From an uncultured Collinsella sp. (GTDB lineage Bacteria; Actinomycetota; Coriobacteriia; Coriobacteriales; Coriobacteriaceae), in the NCBI GenBank assembly GCA_902470695.1, contig CABRHH010000008.1, positions 27,639-91,638 on the forward strand: a stretch of DNA of 64,000 nucleotides, given 5' to 3'. Under the pieces are notes generated by a model. The model was not told the origin of the DNA, ran no database searches, and saw only the letters and a program-made list of their open reading frames with translations. Both the position numbers and the translations under genes were made by a program. Positions 27,049 to 35,892 of the stretch are shown here, in pieces (the first letter of the stretch is position 1; every line of letters starts with the position of its first letter).

Positions 27049-27412
27049 GCCTTCGGGGCTCTTCGCGCAGCGGGGCGTGGGCACGCGCGGCGGGGCGAGG
27101 CCCGATGGCTCGGGGCCTGGGTGCGCGCAGCGGAGTGTGTGAGGCGAGGCGCGTTGGACGGCGGCGCTTGCGGGCGGGCGCGGGCCGGCGCGGAGCTGTT
27201 CGCCCGGCCGTGCGCGGTCAAGCGCCGCACCGAGCACCTAACCGTGTGTAGTCAGGCCCGCCTCCCCCTGCCGCATCTCCACCTCGCCATGCCTCTGCCG
27301 CCTTCCATCCCCGCCGCCCCTCTCTATCCCCGCCGTCCCCTGTCTTCACCCCTCTTCTACCATTCATCCCTTCCTTTCCTATTCAACCCTTTCTCTCTAT
27401 AAGGAGCTTTTC
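27049..27412 (+). other. larA-larD gap with a long pyrimidine-rich, G-poor leader
   Basis: No gene. The first ~190 bp are GC-rich and purine-heavy. From about 27250 to 27405 the plus strand is almost all C and T with few G, ending at the AAGGAG site of the channel gene. C-rich, G-poor RNA of this kind is the type of sequence Rho binds. Confidence 0.55.
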
Positions 27413-28147
27413 GTGCCGTACAACATCTTTGCCGAGTTCGCCGCCACTGCCCTCATGATCGTTTTCGGCGTGGGCGTCCACTGCGACGAGGTCCTCAAAG
27501 GCAGCAAGTACCGTGGGTCGGGCCACATGTTCGCCATCACCACCTGGTCGTTCGGCATCTCCGTGTGCCTGTTCATCTTCGGCGGCAGCGTGTGCATGAA
27601 CCCCGCCATGGCGCTTGCGCAGGCCATCATCGGCCTCATCCCGTGGTCGAGCTTCGTGCCGTACGTGATTGCCGAGATGCTCGGCGGCATCTGCGGCGCC
27701 GTGATCGCCTGGTTCCTGTACGCCGACGACTTCAAGGCGTCGGCCGACTGCGTTGACCCGGTGGCGGTGCGCAATATCTTCTCCACCAACCCCACCCAGG
27801 AGTCCTACGACCTGCCGCGCAACTTCTTCGTTGAGGCGTTCGATACGTTCGTGTTCCTGACCGGCATCCTGTGCATTGCCTCGCGCGGCGGGGAGAACGT
27901 GCTGTTCGTGGCCGTGTGCGTGGGCCTGCTCGTGTGGGCCGTTGGCATGGGCCTGGGCGGCGTGACCGGCTTCGCCATGAATCAGGCGCGCGACCTCGGT
28001 CCGCGCATCGCCTACCAGCTGCTGCCCATTTCGAACAAATGCGACAACAACTGGAAGTACGGCCTGCTCGTTCCCGGCATCGCGCCGTTCGTGGGCGCCG
28101 TGTGCTCGGCGCTGTTCGTGACCTTCGTGCTGGGGATTACGTTCTAG
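27413..28147 (+). CDS. Aquaglyceroporin-family channel, LarD-like (lactic acid facilitator)
   Basis: A 244-residue MIP channel with six membrane helices. The first constriction motif is canonical NPA (63-65, MNPAMALAQ). The second is NQA (190-192, AMNQARDLGPR), a change at the proline while the downstream RDLGPR is kept. GTG start with AAGGAG before it. In Lactobacillus plantarum the aquaglyceroporin LarD is in the lar operon and speeds lactic acid diffusion; the position after larA supports the same role. Glycerol or another small solute is an alternative. Confidence 0.85.
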   Translation: MPYNIFAEFAATALMIVFGVGVHCDEVLKGSKYRGSGHMFAITTWSFGISVCLFIFGGSVCMNPAMALAQAIIGLIPWSSFVPYVIAEMLGGICGAVIAWFLYADDFKASADCVDPVAVRNIFSTNPTQESYDLPRNFFVEAFDTFVFLTGILCIASRGGENVLFVAVCVGLLVWAVGMGLGGVTGFAMNQARDLGPRIAYQLLPISNKCDNNWKYGLLVPGIAPFVGAVCSALFVTFVLGITF

Positions 28148-28289
28148 AGGCGGGCGGCGGAGGGCAGCGCGCTGCGGGCCGCGGCGAATCGCGGTGGCCG
28201 ACGGGCTGCAGGTCGCGGCGGGTTTCAGGCCGCGGACATCGGCGGGATTCAACGGGCTGTGGCGATCCCGAGCTGTCAACCGACTTCCG

Positions 28290-28500
28290 GGTTCGCTTTC
28301 CGGCCATCGGCTTGTTTCCAAGCTCACCCGGCGCCCATCGACGCATCTCGGGTTCGAATTTCGGACATCGATGCAACTAGGGTTCGCCTACTGGACATCT
28401 GGAGGCTGAAAACGGCTCTGGATGGCCACAACCCGAACCCTCGTTGCACGGACGGGTCGAATCCGAACCCGATTTTCGCGAGCGAAGACGGACCGCGGCA
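28290..28500. repeat. Palindromic 30-bp array B1 (short)
   Basis: Forward GGTTCG at 28290, a decayed unit near 28320, then 28351 and 28381. Inverted units start at 28421 and 28451, and a displaced one lies near 28487. Turn of exactly 40 bp, centre GAAAAC near 28410. Lies between the convergent channel gene and lyxose isomerase gene. Sequence 28148-28289 before it is non-coding. Confidence 0.7.
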
Positions 28501-28520
28501 CAAAACCCTCCGACCCGCCC

Positions 28521-28548
28521 GGGCGAGACCGCAAAAGCGGTCTCGCCC
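28521..28548. terminator. Strong hairpin between arrays B1 and B2
   Basis: GGGCGAGACCGC-AAAA-GCGGTCTCGCCC, a perfect 12-bp stem with an AAAA loop, followed by a modest T-rich tail (GTTCTCGTATTT). It could terminate transcripts from the channel gene. Confidence 0.6.
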
Positions 28549-28618
28549 GTTCTCGTATTTGCGCACGGCACGCAGACCCGCATCCCAGATGCTGCCCCCG
28601 ACCGACGACGAGCTTTCG

Positions 28619-29200
28619 GGTTCGAATTTCGGACATCGACGGGATCCAGGGTTCGCCTCCCTGCCATCGACAAACCCGGGCTCGCCTTCCGGCCATCGAT
28701 GAACCCCGGACTCATCTCCTGGCCGTCAACCAACTTCCGGGTTCGCGTCCCAGCCGTCGGTCGACTTCCAGTTTCGCCCCATATCCATCGGTGCAACTAG
28801 GGTCCGCTTTCGCCCATCGACGGGTATACGGGTTCGCTCGGCATCCATCGGCGCATCCCTGGTTCGGATTTCGGCCATCGACGCAATGTGGGTTCGCCTC
28901 CTGGACTTTCAAGGGCCGAAAACGGCTTCAGATGGACAAAGCCCGAACCCGGTTTGCGTGGAGAGCTCGAATCCGAACCCTCGTTGACCGGACGGACAAG
29001 ACCCGAACCCTGGATGCGCCGATGGACACGTCCCGAACCCCCGGCTGACCGAGCGGACACAACACGGCCGCCGTCACGCCAACAGGCAAGCCTTAGCCGC
29101 GCCAACAGGCGAAAGCAGACCGGCAGCATCCCAATCCCGTCACAAAAACGGCCAAAGCCCAAACCCTCACTGCGCAAACGGACACAACACGGACCCTGCA
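28619..29200. repeat. Palindromic 30-bp array B2 (10 forward units)
   Basis: Forward units near 28619, 28650, 28679, 28708, 28740, 28770, 28801, 28831, 28861 and 28891, several with one or two changes in GGTTCG. Inverted units start at 28931, 28961, 28991, 29021 and 29051, then decay to about 29200. The turn is 40 bp and the centre at 28920 is GAAAAC. Convergent genes lie on both sides. Confidence 0.75.
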
Positions 29201-29244
29201 CCTACGAACGAATCAGGCCCGGACCTTCGAACACTCAAATAGCG

Positions 29245-29958
29245 CTAGCATTCCCCATCCATCGCAACGTTTCCAACATGTGCAGGATAGTCAGAGAACA
29301 TGAAATGACGCGCCGGCTCATCCTCCTCGACAGACGGTATTCGGTCCTGTGGCTCCTTGAATCGATTGTCCGTGTTGTCATCATTGGTCGTTGAGACCTC
29401 AAACAGCATGACATCCCCGGTCCCGGGAACCCCCTGCCACTGATGATACTGATAAGGCATCAGCGTGATGCTCTGACCCGGATGCAGCACAACGCTCCCT
29501 CCCGCAGGAACAACTACGCGCTTCCCGTCAATCGAAACGACCACGTCCGCGTCGGTAAAATCCTCCTTCTCTGGACGAGACTGCCAAAGCGTTATTTCCA
29601 GATCTCCGCCACCGCGATTGATGATGTCTTCTATCTTCTGCCAATGGAAATGGAAAGGTAGGATCTGCCCGTCGCGCACAAACAGCAGTTTCTCGCAATA
29701 CGGCTTCCTGTAGACATCCTTATGGTAGAAATTGCCATTGCGGAATACAAAAACCGTGAGACCGTATGCAAGAAAATCCCCGGTGCCGAAGTCGGTCACA
29801 TCCCATCCCAGCATGTTGTCGACCTGCTCGCGCTCGGAATCGTCCACGGCCCGCCAGGCATCCGGTGTGCGAAACGCCATGGGCGGCAACGGCAACTTAA
29901 ACTCCTCACACGCCTTCATCACGTACTCGATTGCTCGATTGATTTCCGATCGCTTCAT
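29245..29958 (-). CDS. D-lyxose isomerase family protein (cupin, DUF1498)
   Basis: A 237-residue cupin of the D-lyxose isomerase (EcSI-like) family, which interconverts D-lyxose and D-xylulose, and often D-mannose and D-fructose. The start MKRSEINRAIEYV and the metal-binding segment PFHFHWQKIEDIINRGGG are typical. HPGQSITLMPYQYHQW supplies the later metal His. The ATG at 29958 is chosen from family alignment; one codon set upstream (29967) also follows GAGAGG. It is the last gene of an eight-gene operon, 52 bp after the DUF4432 gene. With the kinase gene it suggests that a ketopentose or ketohexose is the shared intermediate. Confidence 0.85.
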   Translation of the reverse strand: MKRSEINRAIEYVMKACEEFKLPLPPMAFRTPDAWRAVDDSEREQVDNMLGWDVTDFGTGDFLAYGLTVFVFRNGNFYHKDVYRKPYCEKLLFVRDGQILPFHFHWQKIEDIINRGGGDLEITLWQSRPEKEDFTDADVVVSIDGKRVVVPAGGSVVLHPGQSITLMPYQYHQWQGVPGTGDVMLFEVSTTNDDNTDNRFKEPQDRIPSVEEDEPARHFMFSDYPAHVGNVAMDGEC

Positions 29959-30009
29959 AACATGCATCCTCTCTTTTCCGATGGCGACCCTGGCATATCC
30001 CAAGAGAGC

Positions 30010-31080
30010 CTAAAACCCGTTCTCCTCCTTGTAGCGAGCAACGTCCTCTTGCGAACCAAGCACGCCCACCTCAATCGATACACGCTTGGTCGCCCGTGCC
30101 GGCAGGACCTCCAGCCCCCGCTGAGAACGCTCCTCCCTCCTGCCACTCACAAACGCATTGCCAGGCTCGATGCCCGCCACATAGTTCCCTTGACCCAAGA
30201 ATTTCCACTGCGTAAAGCAGGGCAGCTGACGACTATCGAACTTTAAAAACACTCCAAGCCCAACTCGATCATTCACGATCGCCACCGTTGACATGCCGCC
30301 CCTTGCAGCGTTAAGACGATGGTAGTAAACGACATCCTTGTAGCCGGGGGTTGGGCCAACATACCTGTCATGCGGCTCCGCCTGCTCGCTCGCAACGTCA
30401 TCCCGCGGGACAACGCTGTCCGAATGCGCGAGAAGCCTTGAACCTTCATCAATAACAGGGTGCCCAATGTTGAAGTGGTACAGAAGCATGATTTCCTGGT
30501 CAGTAAACCCCTGGTTTTCGATTTCATCTTCAATTTGAATACTAGTACCGCCCTGCCTCGCCTTGATGCTTCTGTGCAAAACCAAATTGTGGGCAAGCGC
30601 CTTACTTTCGCGCACGTCTCCACACACCTCGTAGACCACCGAACCGTCGTCGCCAACGATCTCACGCACACAGACCGAAGAGGCGGGAATACTGGAAATG
30701 CGCCCGTGCATGGGAAGCGACTCGCCGCCATCGACACAGGGCGCTCCCGTATTCCGCAGCCCGCCCATCACCAGCAAGCCGCCGCCATAATTCTGAAGCC
30801 AGCCATCGGCCGCCTGGTCGCAGTACGCCGGATGGCACTCGCATCCGTAAGCGGGATAGGCCATGGGGATTCCTTTGAATGAAAACCGCCCGATATCCAT
30901 TCCGCGCGACTCATTCACCTCAAACTCAAGACCCGAGCCAGTACGCACCTGCGTAAGGCGCACACCGCGAGAACGACCTTCCACCAGCTCAAACCGACGA
31001 ATGCCGGCAATGCAAGAAGAATCCCCGTAGAACTCGTCCAGATCGCGTTTTTCGTACGCCCTTCCAAGCATCTCAATCAT
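30010..31080 (-). CDS. DUF4432 family protein (aldose 1-epimerase-like)
   Basis: A 356-residue protein of the galactose-mutarotase-like beta-sandwich superfamily (DUF4432). Conserved-looking motifs: RGMDIGRFSFKGIPMAYPA, YGGGLLVMGGLRN, LPMHGRISSIPAS, YHFNIGHPVIDEG and IEPGNAF. His in MHGR and Glu in GIEPGN are in the places expected for the catalytic pair of mutarotases. The ATG at 31080 overlaps the kinase stop by eight bases (ATGATTGA), giving translational coupling; no strong ribosome site is present. A role in anomer conversion of the sugar used by this operon is inferred. Confidence 0.8.
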   Translation of the reverse strand: MIEMLGRAYEKRDLDEFYGDSSCIAGIRRFELVEGRSRGVRLTQVRTGSGLEFEVNESRGMDIGRFSFKGIPMAYPAYGCECHPAYCDQAADGWLQNYGGGLLVMGGLRNTGAPCVDGGESLPMHGRISSIPASSVCVREIVGDDGSVVYEVCGDVRESKALAHNLVLHRSIKARQGGTSIQIEDEIENQGFTDQEIMLLYHFNIGHPVIDEGSRLLAHSDSVVPRDDVASEQAEPHDRYVGPTPGYKDVVYYHRLNAARGGMSTVAIVNDRVGLGVFLKFDSRQLPCFTQWKFLGQGNYVAGIEPGNAFVSGRREERSQRGLEVLPARATKRVSIEVGVLGSQEDVARYKEENGF

Positions 31081-32566
31081 TGACCGCACCGCCCACAAGA
31101 GGAAACACGTGCCTTAGTGCCGGATACAGAGATTCAAACGCGCGATAGCGCTCATCGTATCGCATTGCCGCGGACGCATCCGGCGCAACCAGCTTCGTCG
31201 GCCCCGGCACACACGACTGCGCCGCCACCTTCACATCCGGATACAGCCCGCATCCAACCATAGAAAGGAGGCAGGCGCCATATCCTGGTCCGCCGCTCGA
31301 GTCGAGCACGCGCACCGGCATATTGAATACGTCTGCCACGATCTGGCACCATGCATCGTTTTGAGCACCGCCGCCGCAAAGGGTAAGGTCGTCAACGCGC
31401 ACCCCGGCGTCCACAGCCACATTGAACGACTGGCGGAGCGCAAAGGTCACGCCCTCAATCACCGCCTGCACCATATCTGTGCGAGTCGTATCCATATCCA
31501 TGCCGACAAATGCGGCGCGAGCGCCCGCATCATTGATAGGCGATCGCTCCCCCATCAAGTACGGAAGGAAAAATGTCCGGTTGCGGCCAAAAGAACTGGG
31601 AACGATTTTACCGATTTCCTGCGAAAAGCCTGAAGCAAGTATATTCTTGACCCACCATCCGTTGGCAGAAGCGGCCGAAAGGATACATCCGAGGAGATGG
31701 TACGAACCCGTAGCATCAGCGAACGCGTGCAGCCCATCCCCAGCCAGCTCGGGCATCGTCTGCGCAGGAATGAACACCGTTCCGCTCGTTCCCAGGGAAA
31801 TGTTGCACTGCCCCTCGCGCACGCATCCCATACCAACCGCTGACGCCGCATTATCCCCAGCCCCAACAGAAACCCGAACGCCTTGCGGCAAGCCGCAATC
31901 CATCGCGGCAGACGCGCTGAGCTTCCCCACAACTTCCCAGCTTTCGCGCACCGATGGCAGCTGCCGCATATCAACACCAACAAGATCGACCATGAAACGA
32001 GACCAGACGCGATTTCGAACGTCAAATAGAAGCGTTCCGCTCGCATCCGAAACATCGGTGCAGAACATCCCGGTCATACGGTAAACGAGGTAGTCCTTAG
32101 GAAGCATCAGCTTGTCAATGCGCTTGAAAAGCTCAGGCTCATGCGCTCGCATCCACAGCAGCTTTGGCGCCGTAAACCCCGGAAATGCAATATTGCCGCA
32201 ATGGTCTATAAGGTGTTGCTTCCCAATAGTCCCATTGAAATATGAACACTCTTCAACGCTTCGACCGTCATTCCAGAGTACGGCGGGCCGGATAACCCTA
32301 TCGTTCTTGTCGAGCACCACCAGCCCGTGCATCTGCCCCGCAAACGAGATGCCCTCCACAGCCGCGGGACCGCTTCCCGACTGCACGACCACCTCACGCA
32401 CGGCAGACACCGCAGCGTCATACCAGTCCTCTGGGTTTTGCTCGGACCACCCGGGCCGAGGGTGGCTGCACGGATACGAACGGGAGGCCGTTCCAATTAC
32501 GTTGCCCCGCTTATCGGCAAGCGTTGCCTTGACGGAAGAGGTTCCGATGTCGACTCCGATAAACAT
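31073..32566 (-). CDS. FGGY-family carbohydrate kinase, xylulokinase-like
   Basis: A 497-residue sugar kinase of the FGGY family, closest in pattern to xylulokinase (XylB). Visible motifs: N-terminal phosphate loop FIGVDIGTSSVKATL, GQMHGLVVLDKND, the catalytic-loop aspartate region SVGAGDNAASAVG, ATP-binding SLGTSGTVF and the FGGY signature region LTLCGGGAQNDAWCQIVADV. The ATG at 32566 is chosen because GGAGG lies 6 bases upstream; an ATG at 32578 overlaps the previous stop. It would phosphorylate the ketose made by the lyxose isomerase-like protein (D-xylulose if that is the substrate). Confidence 0.85.
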   Translation of the reverse strand: MFIGVDIGTSSVKATLADKRGNVIGTASRSYPCSHPRPGWSEQNPEDWYDAAVSAVREVVVQSGSGPAAVEGISFAGQMHGLVVLDKNDRVIRPAVLWNDGRSVEECSYFNGTIGKQHLIDHCGNIAFPGFTAPKLLWMRAHEPELFKRIDKLMLPKDYLVYRMTGMFCTDVSDASGTLLFDVRNRVWSRFMVDLVGVDMRQLPSVRESWEVVGKLSASAAMDCGLPQGVRVSVGAGDNAASAVGMGCVREGQCNISLGTSGTVFIPAQTMPELAGDGLHAFADATGSYHLLGCILSAASANGWWVKNILASGFSQEIGKIVPSSFGRNRTFFLPYLMGERSPINDAGARAAFVGMDMDTTRTDMVQAVIEGVTFALRQSFNVAVDAGVRVDDLTLCGGGAQNDAWCQIVADVFNMPVRVLDSSGGPGYGACLLSMVGCGLYPDVKVAAQSCVPGPTKLVAPDASAAMRYDERYRAFESLYPALRHVFPLVGGAVND

Positions 32567-32577
32567 GGCAGCCTCCA

Positions 32578-33759
32578 TCAGCGACCGCGCGCAGCACGAT
32601 AGATCGCAACCATATCGGATTCGCGAAGCTTCTTGGCAGAGCCCGCCACGCCTCCCGTAGCAAGGCTGCAGCTATGGGCCATCTCGGCAATCTGCTCGTC
32701 GGTCACATCGACACCGAGCTCCGCGAAATTCGTAGGCATACCGATCTTCCGGTAGAAATCCTCCTGGGCCTCGATTCCGGCCAATGCCGTCGCGCCGTCA
32801 TTCCCCGCATCGACAATGCCCCAAACATTCATGGCAAACTTCTTAAACCGTGGCAGACAGTCGCGATACACATAGCGCGCCCAACTCCCCCAAATGGCAG
32901 CAAGCCCCGCACCATGGGCGACATCGAACATGCCTCCCATCTCATGCTCGAGCATGTGGCTGGCGAAGTCTCCACCATCGTTTCCGCAGCCCGTGAGGCC
33001 ATTGTGCGCCAAAGAGCCCTCCCACATCACCTCGGCCCGCGCGTCATAGTTCGTGGGATCGTCCCGCAGAACGAGCGCCTGCTCGGCAACGGTCCGCAGC
33101 AGCGCCTCGGCTAAGGCGTCAGTTATTTCCATATTGCCGCCCTGCGTAAAATAGCGTTCCATGGTGTGCATCATGATGTCCGTACACCCGCAGGCAGTCT
33201 GATACGGAGGCAGCGTCATGGTCAGCTCGGGATTCATGACGGCAAAGCGCGGGCGCGCAAGGTCGTCGTCATACGGACGCTTGGCGCCGCCGTCGTCCTT
33301 CGTAATAACGCACGAATTGCTCATCTCCGAACCAGCCGCCGCAATGGTGAGCACGCACCCAACTGGCAAGCACGCGCTGGCACGCCGTTTGCCCTCGAAG
33401 AAGTCCCACACATCACCCTCATTGGCAGCTCCGTATGCAATCGCCTTGGCAGAATCGATGACGCTACCGCCACCTAGAGCCAAGAGAAAATCAACGCCTT
33501 CGCTGCACACCACATCAATACCTTTGTACACCAGTGAAAGATGCGGGTTGGGGACCACCCCGTCTAGCTCAACGCAGTCGATTCCGTCGGCAGCCAGCGC
33601 GACGCGGGCCTTCTCCACAAGAGGACGCACATATTCGCCGCGACCAAAATGCAGGAGCACTTTCGTTCCGCCAGCCGCCTTTACCAGGTGTCCCACCTGA
33701 GATTCAGCGTCTTTTCCAAACAGCACTTTGGTAGGCGCATAGTACTCAAAATCAAACAT
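32578..33759 (-). CDS. Iron-containing alcohol dehydrogenase (butanol dehydrogenase-like)
   Basis: A 393-residue group III NAD(P)-dependent alcohol dehydrogenase. The cofactor loop LALGGGSVIDSAKAIAYG is at about 93-110. Metal-site His and Asp occur in GCTDIMMHTMERYF and in HMLEHEMGG followed by DVAHGAGLA. FEYYAPTKVLFGK at the N-terminus is typical of the YqhD/BdhA group. AAAGGAAGACG precedes the ATG. It sits between the PTS IIC and kinase genes; reduction of an aldehyde made by the aldolase step is a reasonable role, but the substrate is not shown by sequence. Confidence 0.88.
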   Translation of the reverse strand: MFDFEYYAPTKVLFGKDAESQVGHLVKAAGGTKVLLHFGRGEYVRPLVEKARVALAADGIDCVELDGVVPNPHLSLVYKGIDVVCSEGVDFLLALGGGSVIDSAKAIAYGAANEGDVWDFFEGKRRASACLPVGCVLTIAAAGSEMSNSCVITKDDGGAKRPYDDDLARPRFAVMNPELTMTLPPYQTACGCTDIMMHTMERYFTQGGNMEITDALAEALLRTVAEQALVLRDDPTNYDARAEVMWEGSLAHNGLTGCGNDGGDFASHMLEHEMGGMFDVAHGAGLAAIWGSWARYVYRDCLPRFKKFAMNVWGIVDAGNDGATALAGIEAQEDFYRKIGMPTNFAELGVDVTDEQIAEMAHSCSLATGGVAGSAKKLRESDMVAIYRAARGR

Positions 33760-33858
33760 CGTCTTCCTTTCACGGCCAAAAGCCAGCCACGCCCCGGCAA
33801 GCGGCGCGTGGCGGGCGCGCCCTACGAACCCAAACCCTATGAAGGAGCGGAGGGCCTG

Positions 33859-34977
33859 TTAGCTGATTCGCATGTCGGCGAAATCAACATCGGCCTCGTC
33901 CTCGGCGTTCAGCTCGTGGACATCGTCAACGCTGCGAGGAGCTCGAAGAATGAAGAACAGCACGCCGGTAATAACCGATCCGATGATGAGCGCCAGAAGC
34001 CACATCAAGCCGTTTGTCATCGCTGGAATCGCGAAAAGACCTCCGTGCGGAACCGGGGAACCGCAATCCCACATCATTGAGAGAGCTCCTCCCACGCCTG
34101 CGCCAACAGCCGTGCAAAGCATCGATTTCAACAGGTCTTGGAAAATAATGGGGTAGGTCCCCTCGGTGATCATGCACACGCCCATGGGAAAAGCAGTCTT
34201 GAGCGTGTCCACGTCTTCATGGGTGTAAATGTTCTTTTTAAACGGCTTCTGCAGGAAGTAGGCGAACGTGAATCCGAATGGCGTCACGATGGATGCGAGC
34301 ATCAGCACCGCCATCGGATCGTTGATTCCTTCCGCTTGTAGCGACAGCAGGAATGCAAAGACAACCTTGTTGATGGGGCCGCCGTAGTCGATGCCTGAAA
34401 GCACACCGATGATTGCACCGAACATCAGCGCCTGCGTCATATCGAGGCCGCGTACAAATGTATCGATTGCGGACACGAGCCACGAAATTGGCAGGCCGAC
34501 GACGTACACGAACAGGGCGCCGCACACGATCCCGGCAATAAGCGGAATGAGCAACATGGGCTTTAGGCCCTCCGCCCACACGGGAACAGGCATGTGCTTT
34601 GCCAGGAACAGCGCAACGTACCCGGTGAGGTAGCCGCCCAGGAAGCCTCCCAAAAAGCCGCAGTTCATATTGGTTGCAATAAGTCCAATAAGAACGCCGG
34701 GAGCGATACCGGGTTTGTCGGCAATGGAAAACGAAATACCCGTCGCGATGACCACAGGAAGCAGGCCCAGAACCAACGCTCCCATGGTGTAGAGGGCATC
34801 AAAGAAGTTCGGCGTTCCCACAAAACTGTTGTTCTCAAGGGCCGTACCCCCGGCGATGGAGCCGATCGCAAGCATGAAGCCGCCACCGACCACAACCGGA
34901 ATCAGGTATGAGATTGCCGTAAGGGCATGACCCTTCAGCATGTTCCACGTGCTTCCCTTTGACGTAATTTCAGCCAT
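33859..34977 (-). CDS. PTS fructose-family transporter subunit IIC
   Basis: A 372-residue membrane permease of the fructose-type phosphotransferase system. Eight or more hydrophobic segments; family motifs are GHALTAISYLIPVVVGGGFM at the N-terminus, GFLGGFLGGYLTGYVA and GIDYGGPINKVVFAF. It forms the sugar channel with the separate IIB and IIA below. The last ~25 residues are acidic and cytosolic. It is followed by the alcohol dehydrogenase after 99 bp. The sugar is not fixed by sequence: fructose-family IIC proteins also carry mannitol-like polyols, ketoses and 2-O-alpha-mannosyl-glycerate. Confidence 0.9.
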   Translation of the reverse strand: MAEITSKGSTWNMLKGHALTAISYLIPVVVGGGFMLAIGSIAGGTALENNSFVGTPNFFDALYTMGALVLGLLPVVIATGISFSIADKPGIAPGVLIGLIATNMNCGFLGGFLGGYLTGYVALFLAKHMPVPVWAEGLKPMLLIPLIAGIVCGALFVYVVGLPISWLVSAIDTFVRGLDMTQALMFGAIIGVLSGIDYGGPINKVVFAFLLSLQAEGINDPMAVLMLASIVTPFGFTFAYFLQKPFKKNIYTHEDVDTLKTAFPMGVCMITEGTYPIIFQDLLKSMLCTAVGAGVGGALSMMWDCGSPVPHGGLFAIPAMTNGLMWLLALIIGSVITGVLFFILRAPRSVDDVHELNAEDEADVDFADMRIS

Positions 34978-35010
34978 GTCTACCTCCTAGAGCAAACAAA
35001 TCGAAGCTGC

Positions 35011-35328
35011 CTACTTGCTGTTTGCCACGACTTCTTCAACCTTCTTGATGAATTTGTTTGGGCTCTTGATGACCATCTCGGTGGGAATTTCGATAGTCTT
35101 GATGCCGCGGAACCTCTCACGACCGGAAACTTTGACATCTGCTGCGATGATGCAAACATCAGCTTCTGCAATCTCCTCCTCTGTGAGAGCATCTTCCGTA
35201 CCGATAGTGCCCTGGGTCTCTATATGAATGCGATGTCCGGCGTCCCTTGCGGCGTTAACCAGTTTCTCCTTGGCAATGTACGTATGCGCGATGCCGGCCG
35301 TACATGCCGCGATACCTACAATGTTCAT
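35011..35328 (-). CDS. PTS fructose-family transporter subunit IIB
   Basis: A 105-residue cytosolic phosphotransfer protein. The phosphocysteine is Cys9 in GIAACTAGIAHTYIAKE, the hallmark of fructose-type IIB domains. It takes phosphate from IIA His67 and gives it to the incoming sugar at IIC. It is encoded between IIA and IIC in the same operon as a separate gene, instead of the FruA fusion common in other bacteria. Confidence 0.93.
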   Translation of the reverse strand: MNIVGIAACTAGIAHTYIAKEKLVNAARDAGHRIHIETQGTIGTEDALTEEEIAEADVCIIAADVKVSGRERFRGIKTIEIPTEMVIKSPNKFIKKVEEVVANSK

Positions 35329-35361
35329 GCTGAACCTTTCTCTGTTGCGCCCCTCTGTGTC

Positions 35362-35811
35362 CTAGCTGAACGAAGCGACAATTTCCTGAACGGTCTGCGC
35401 AGCGAGCAAATCCTCAATCACCCGGTCGTTGCCAAGCTTGCCAGCAAGCTTGGCCAGCATACGAAGATGCTCGTTGCCGCCGTTTTCCCCTGCCTGCACG
35501 GAAAAGAGGAAGACCACGTGCACTCCGTTGCCGTCAAGGCTCTCCCAGGGTATTTCCTTTGTAAACTTGCCAACGGCGATACCGTTTTTCACAACGCACG
35601 AGCTCTGCCCGTGCGGAATAGCAACGTAGTTCCCAATTCCCGTTTGCCCGAGGGTCTCACGGTAATAGATATCTTTTTCAAACCCATCGATCTCGGTGAT
35701 GTACCCAGCATCGAGCAGCATTTGAGCGAGCGTATCGATCGCTTCTGCTTTTGTGCCGCCCGGAAGATCGACAGCGATGACCCTCGTATCAAGGATGTCT
35801 TTGATTTCCAC
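35362..35811 (-). CDS. PTS fructose-family transporter subunit IIA
   Basis: A 149-residue IIA protein; the phospho-accepting residue is His67 in NYVAIPHGQSS. The frame is open further upstream, but the GTG at 35811 is chosen: AAGGGACGAAGCT precedes it, and the resulting N-terminus (EIKDILDTRVIAVDL) matches the family. The upstream codons would run through a strong hairpin (35847-35881) and an ATG at 35835 has no ribosome site. Second gene of the operon, after the aldolase. Confidence 0.88.
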   Translation of the reverse strand: MEIKDILDTRVIAVDLPGGTKAEAIDTLAQMLLDAGYITEIDGFEKDIYYRETLGQTGIGNYVAIPHGQSSCVVKNGIAVGKFTKEIPWESLDGNGVHVVFLFSVQAGENGGNEHLRMLAKLAGKLGNDRVIEDLLAAQTVQEIVASFS

Positions 35812-35846
35812 AGCTTCGTCCCTTCGCACGTTCATGAGGATGCAGG

Positions 35847-35881
35847 CGGAGCCGTCTGAATCGTTGAGACGGCTCCGCCCC
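35847..35881 (-). promoter_or_regulatory. Intercistronic hairpin between aldolase and PTS IIA
   Basis: GGCGGAGCCGTCT and its exact complement AGACGGCTCCGCC flank a 9-base loop. There is no T-run, so it is more likely an mRNA stabiliser, processing site or attenuator than a full terminator. Confidence 0.7.
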
Positions 35882-35892
35882 ACGGCCATCCG

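Noticed and set aside
35812..35889. Longer PTS IIA starting at an upstream Met
   Set aside because: It would translate through a 13-bp perfect hairpin and has no ribosome site; the GTG at 35811 has one and fits the family.
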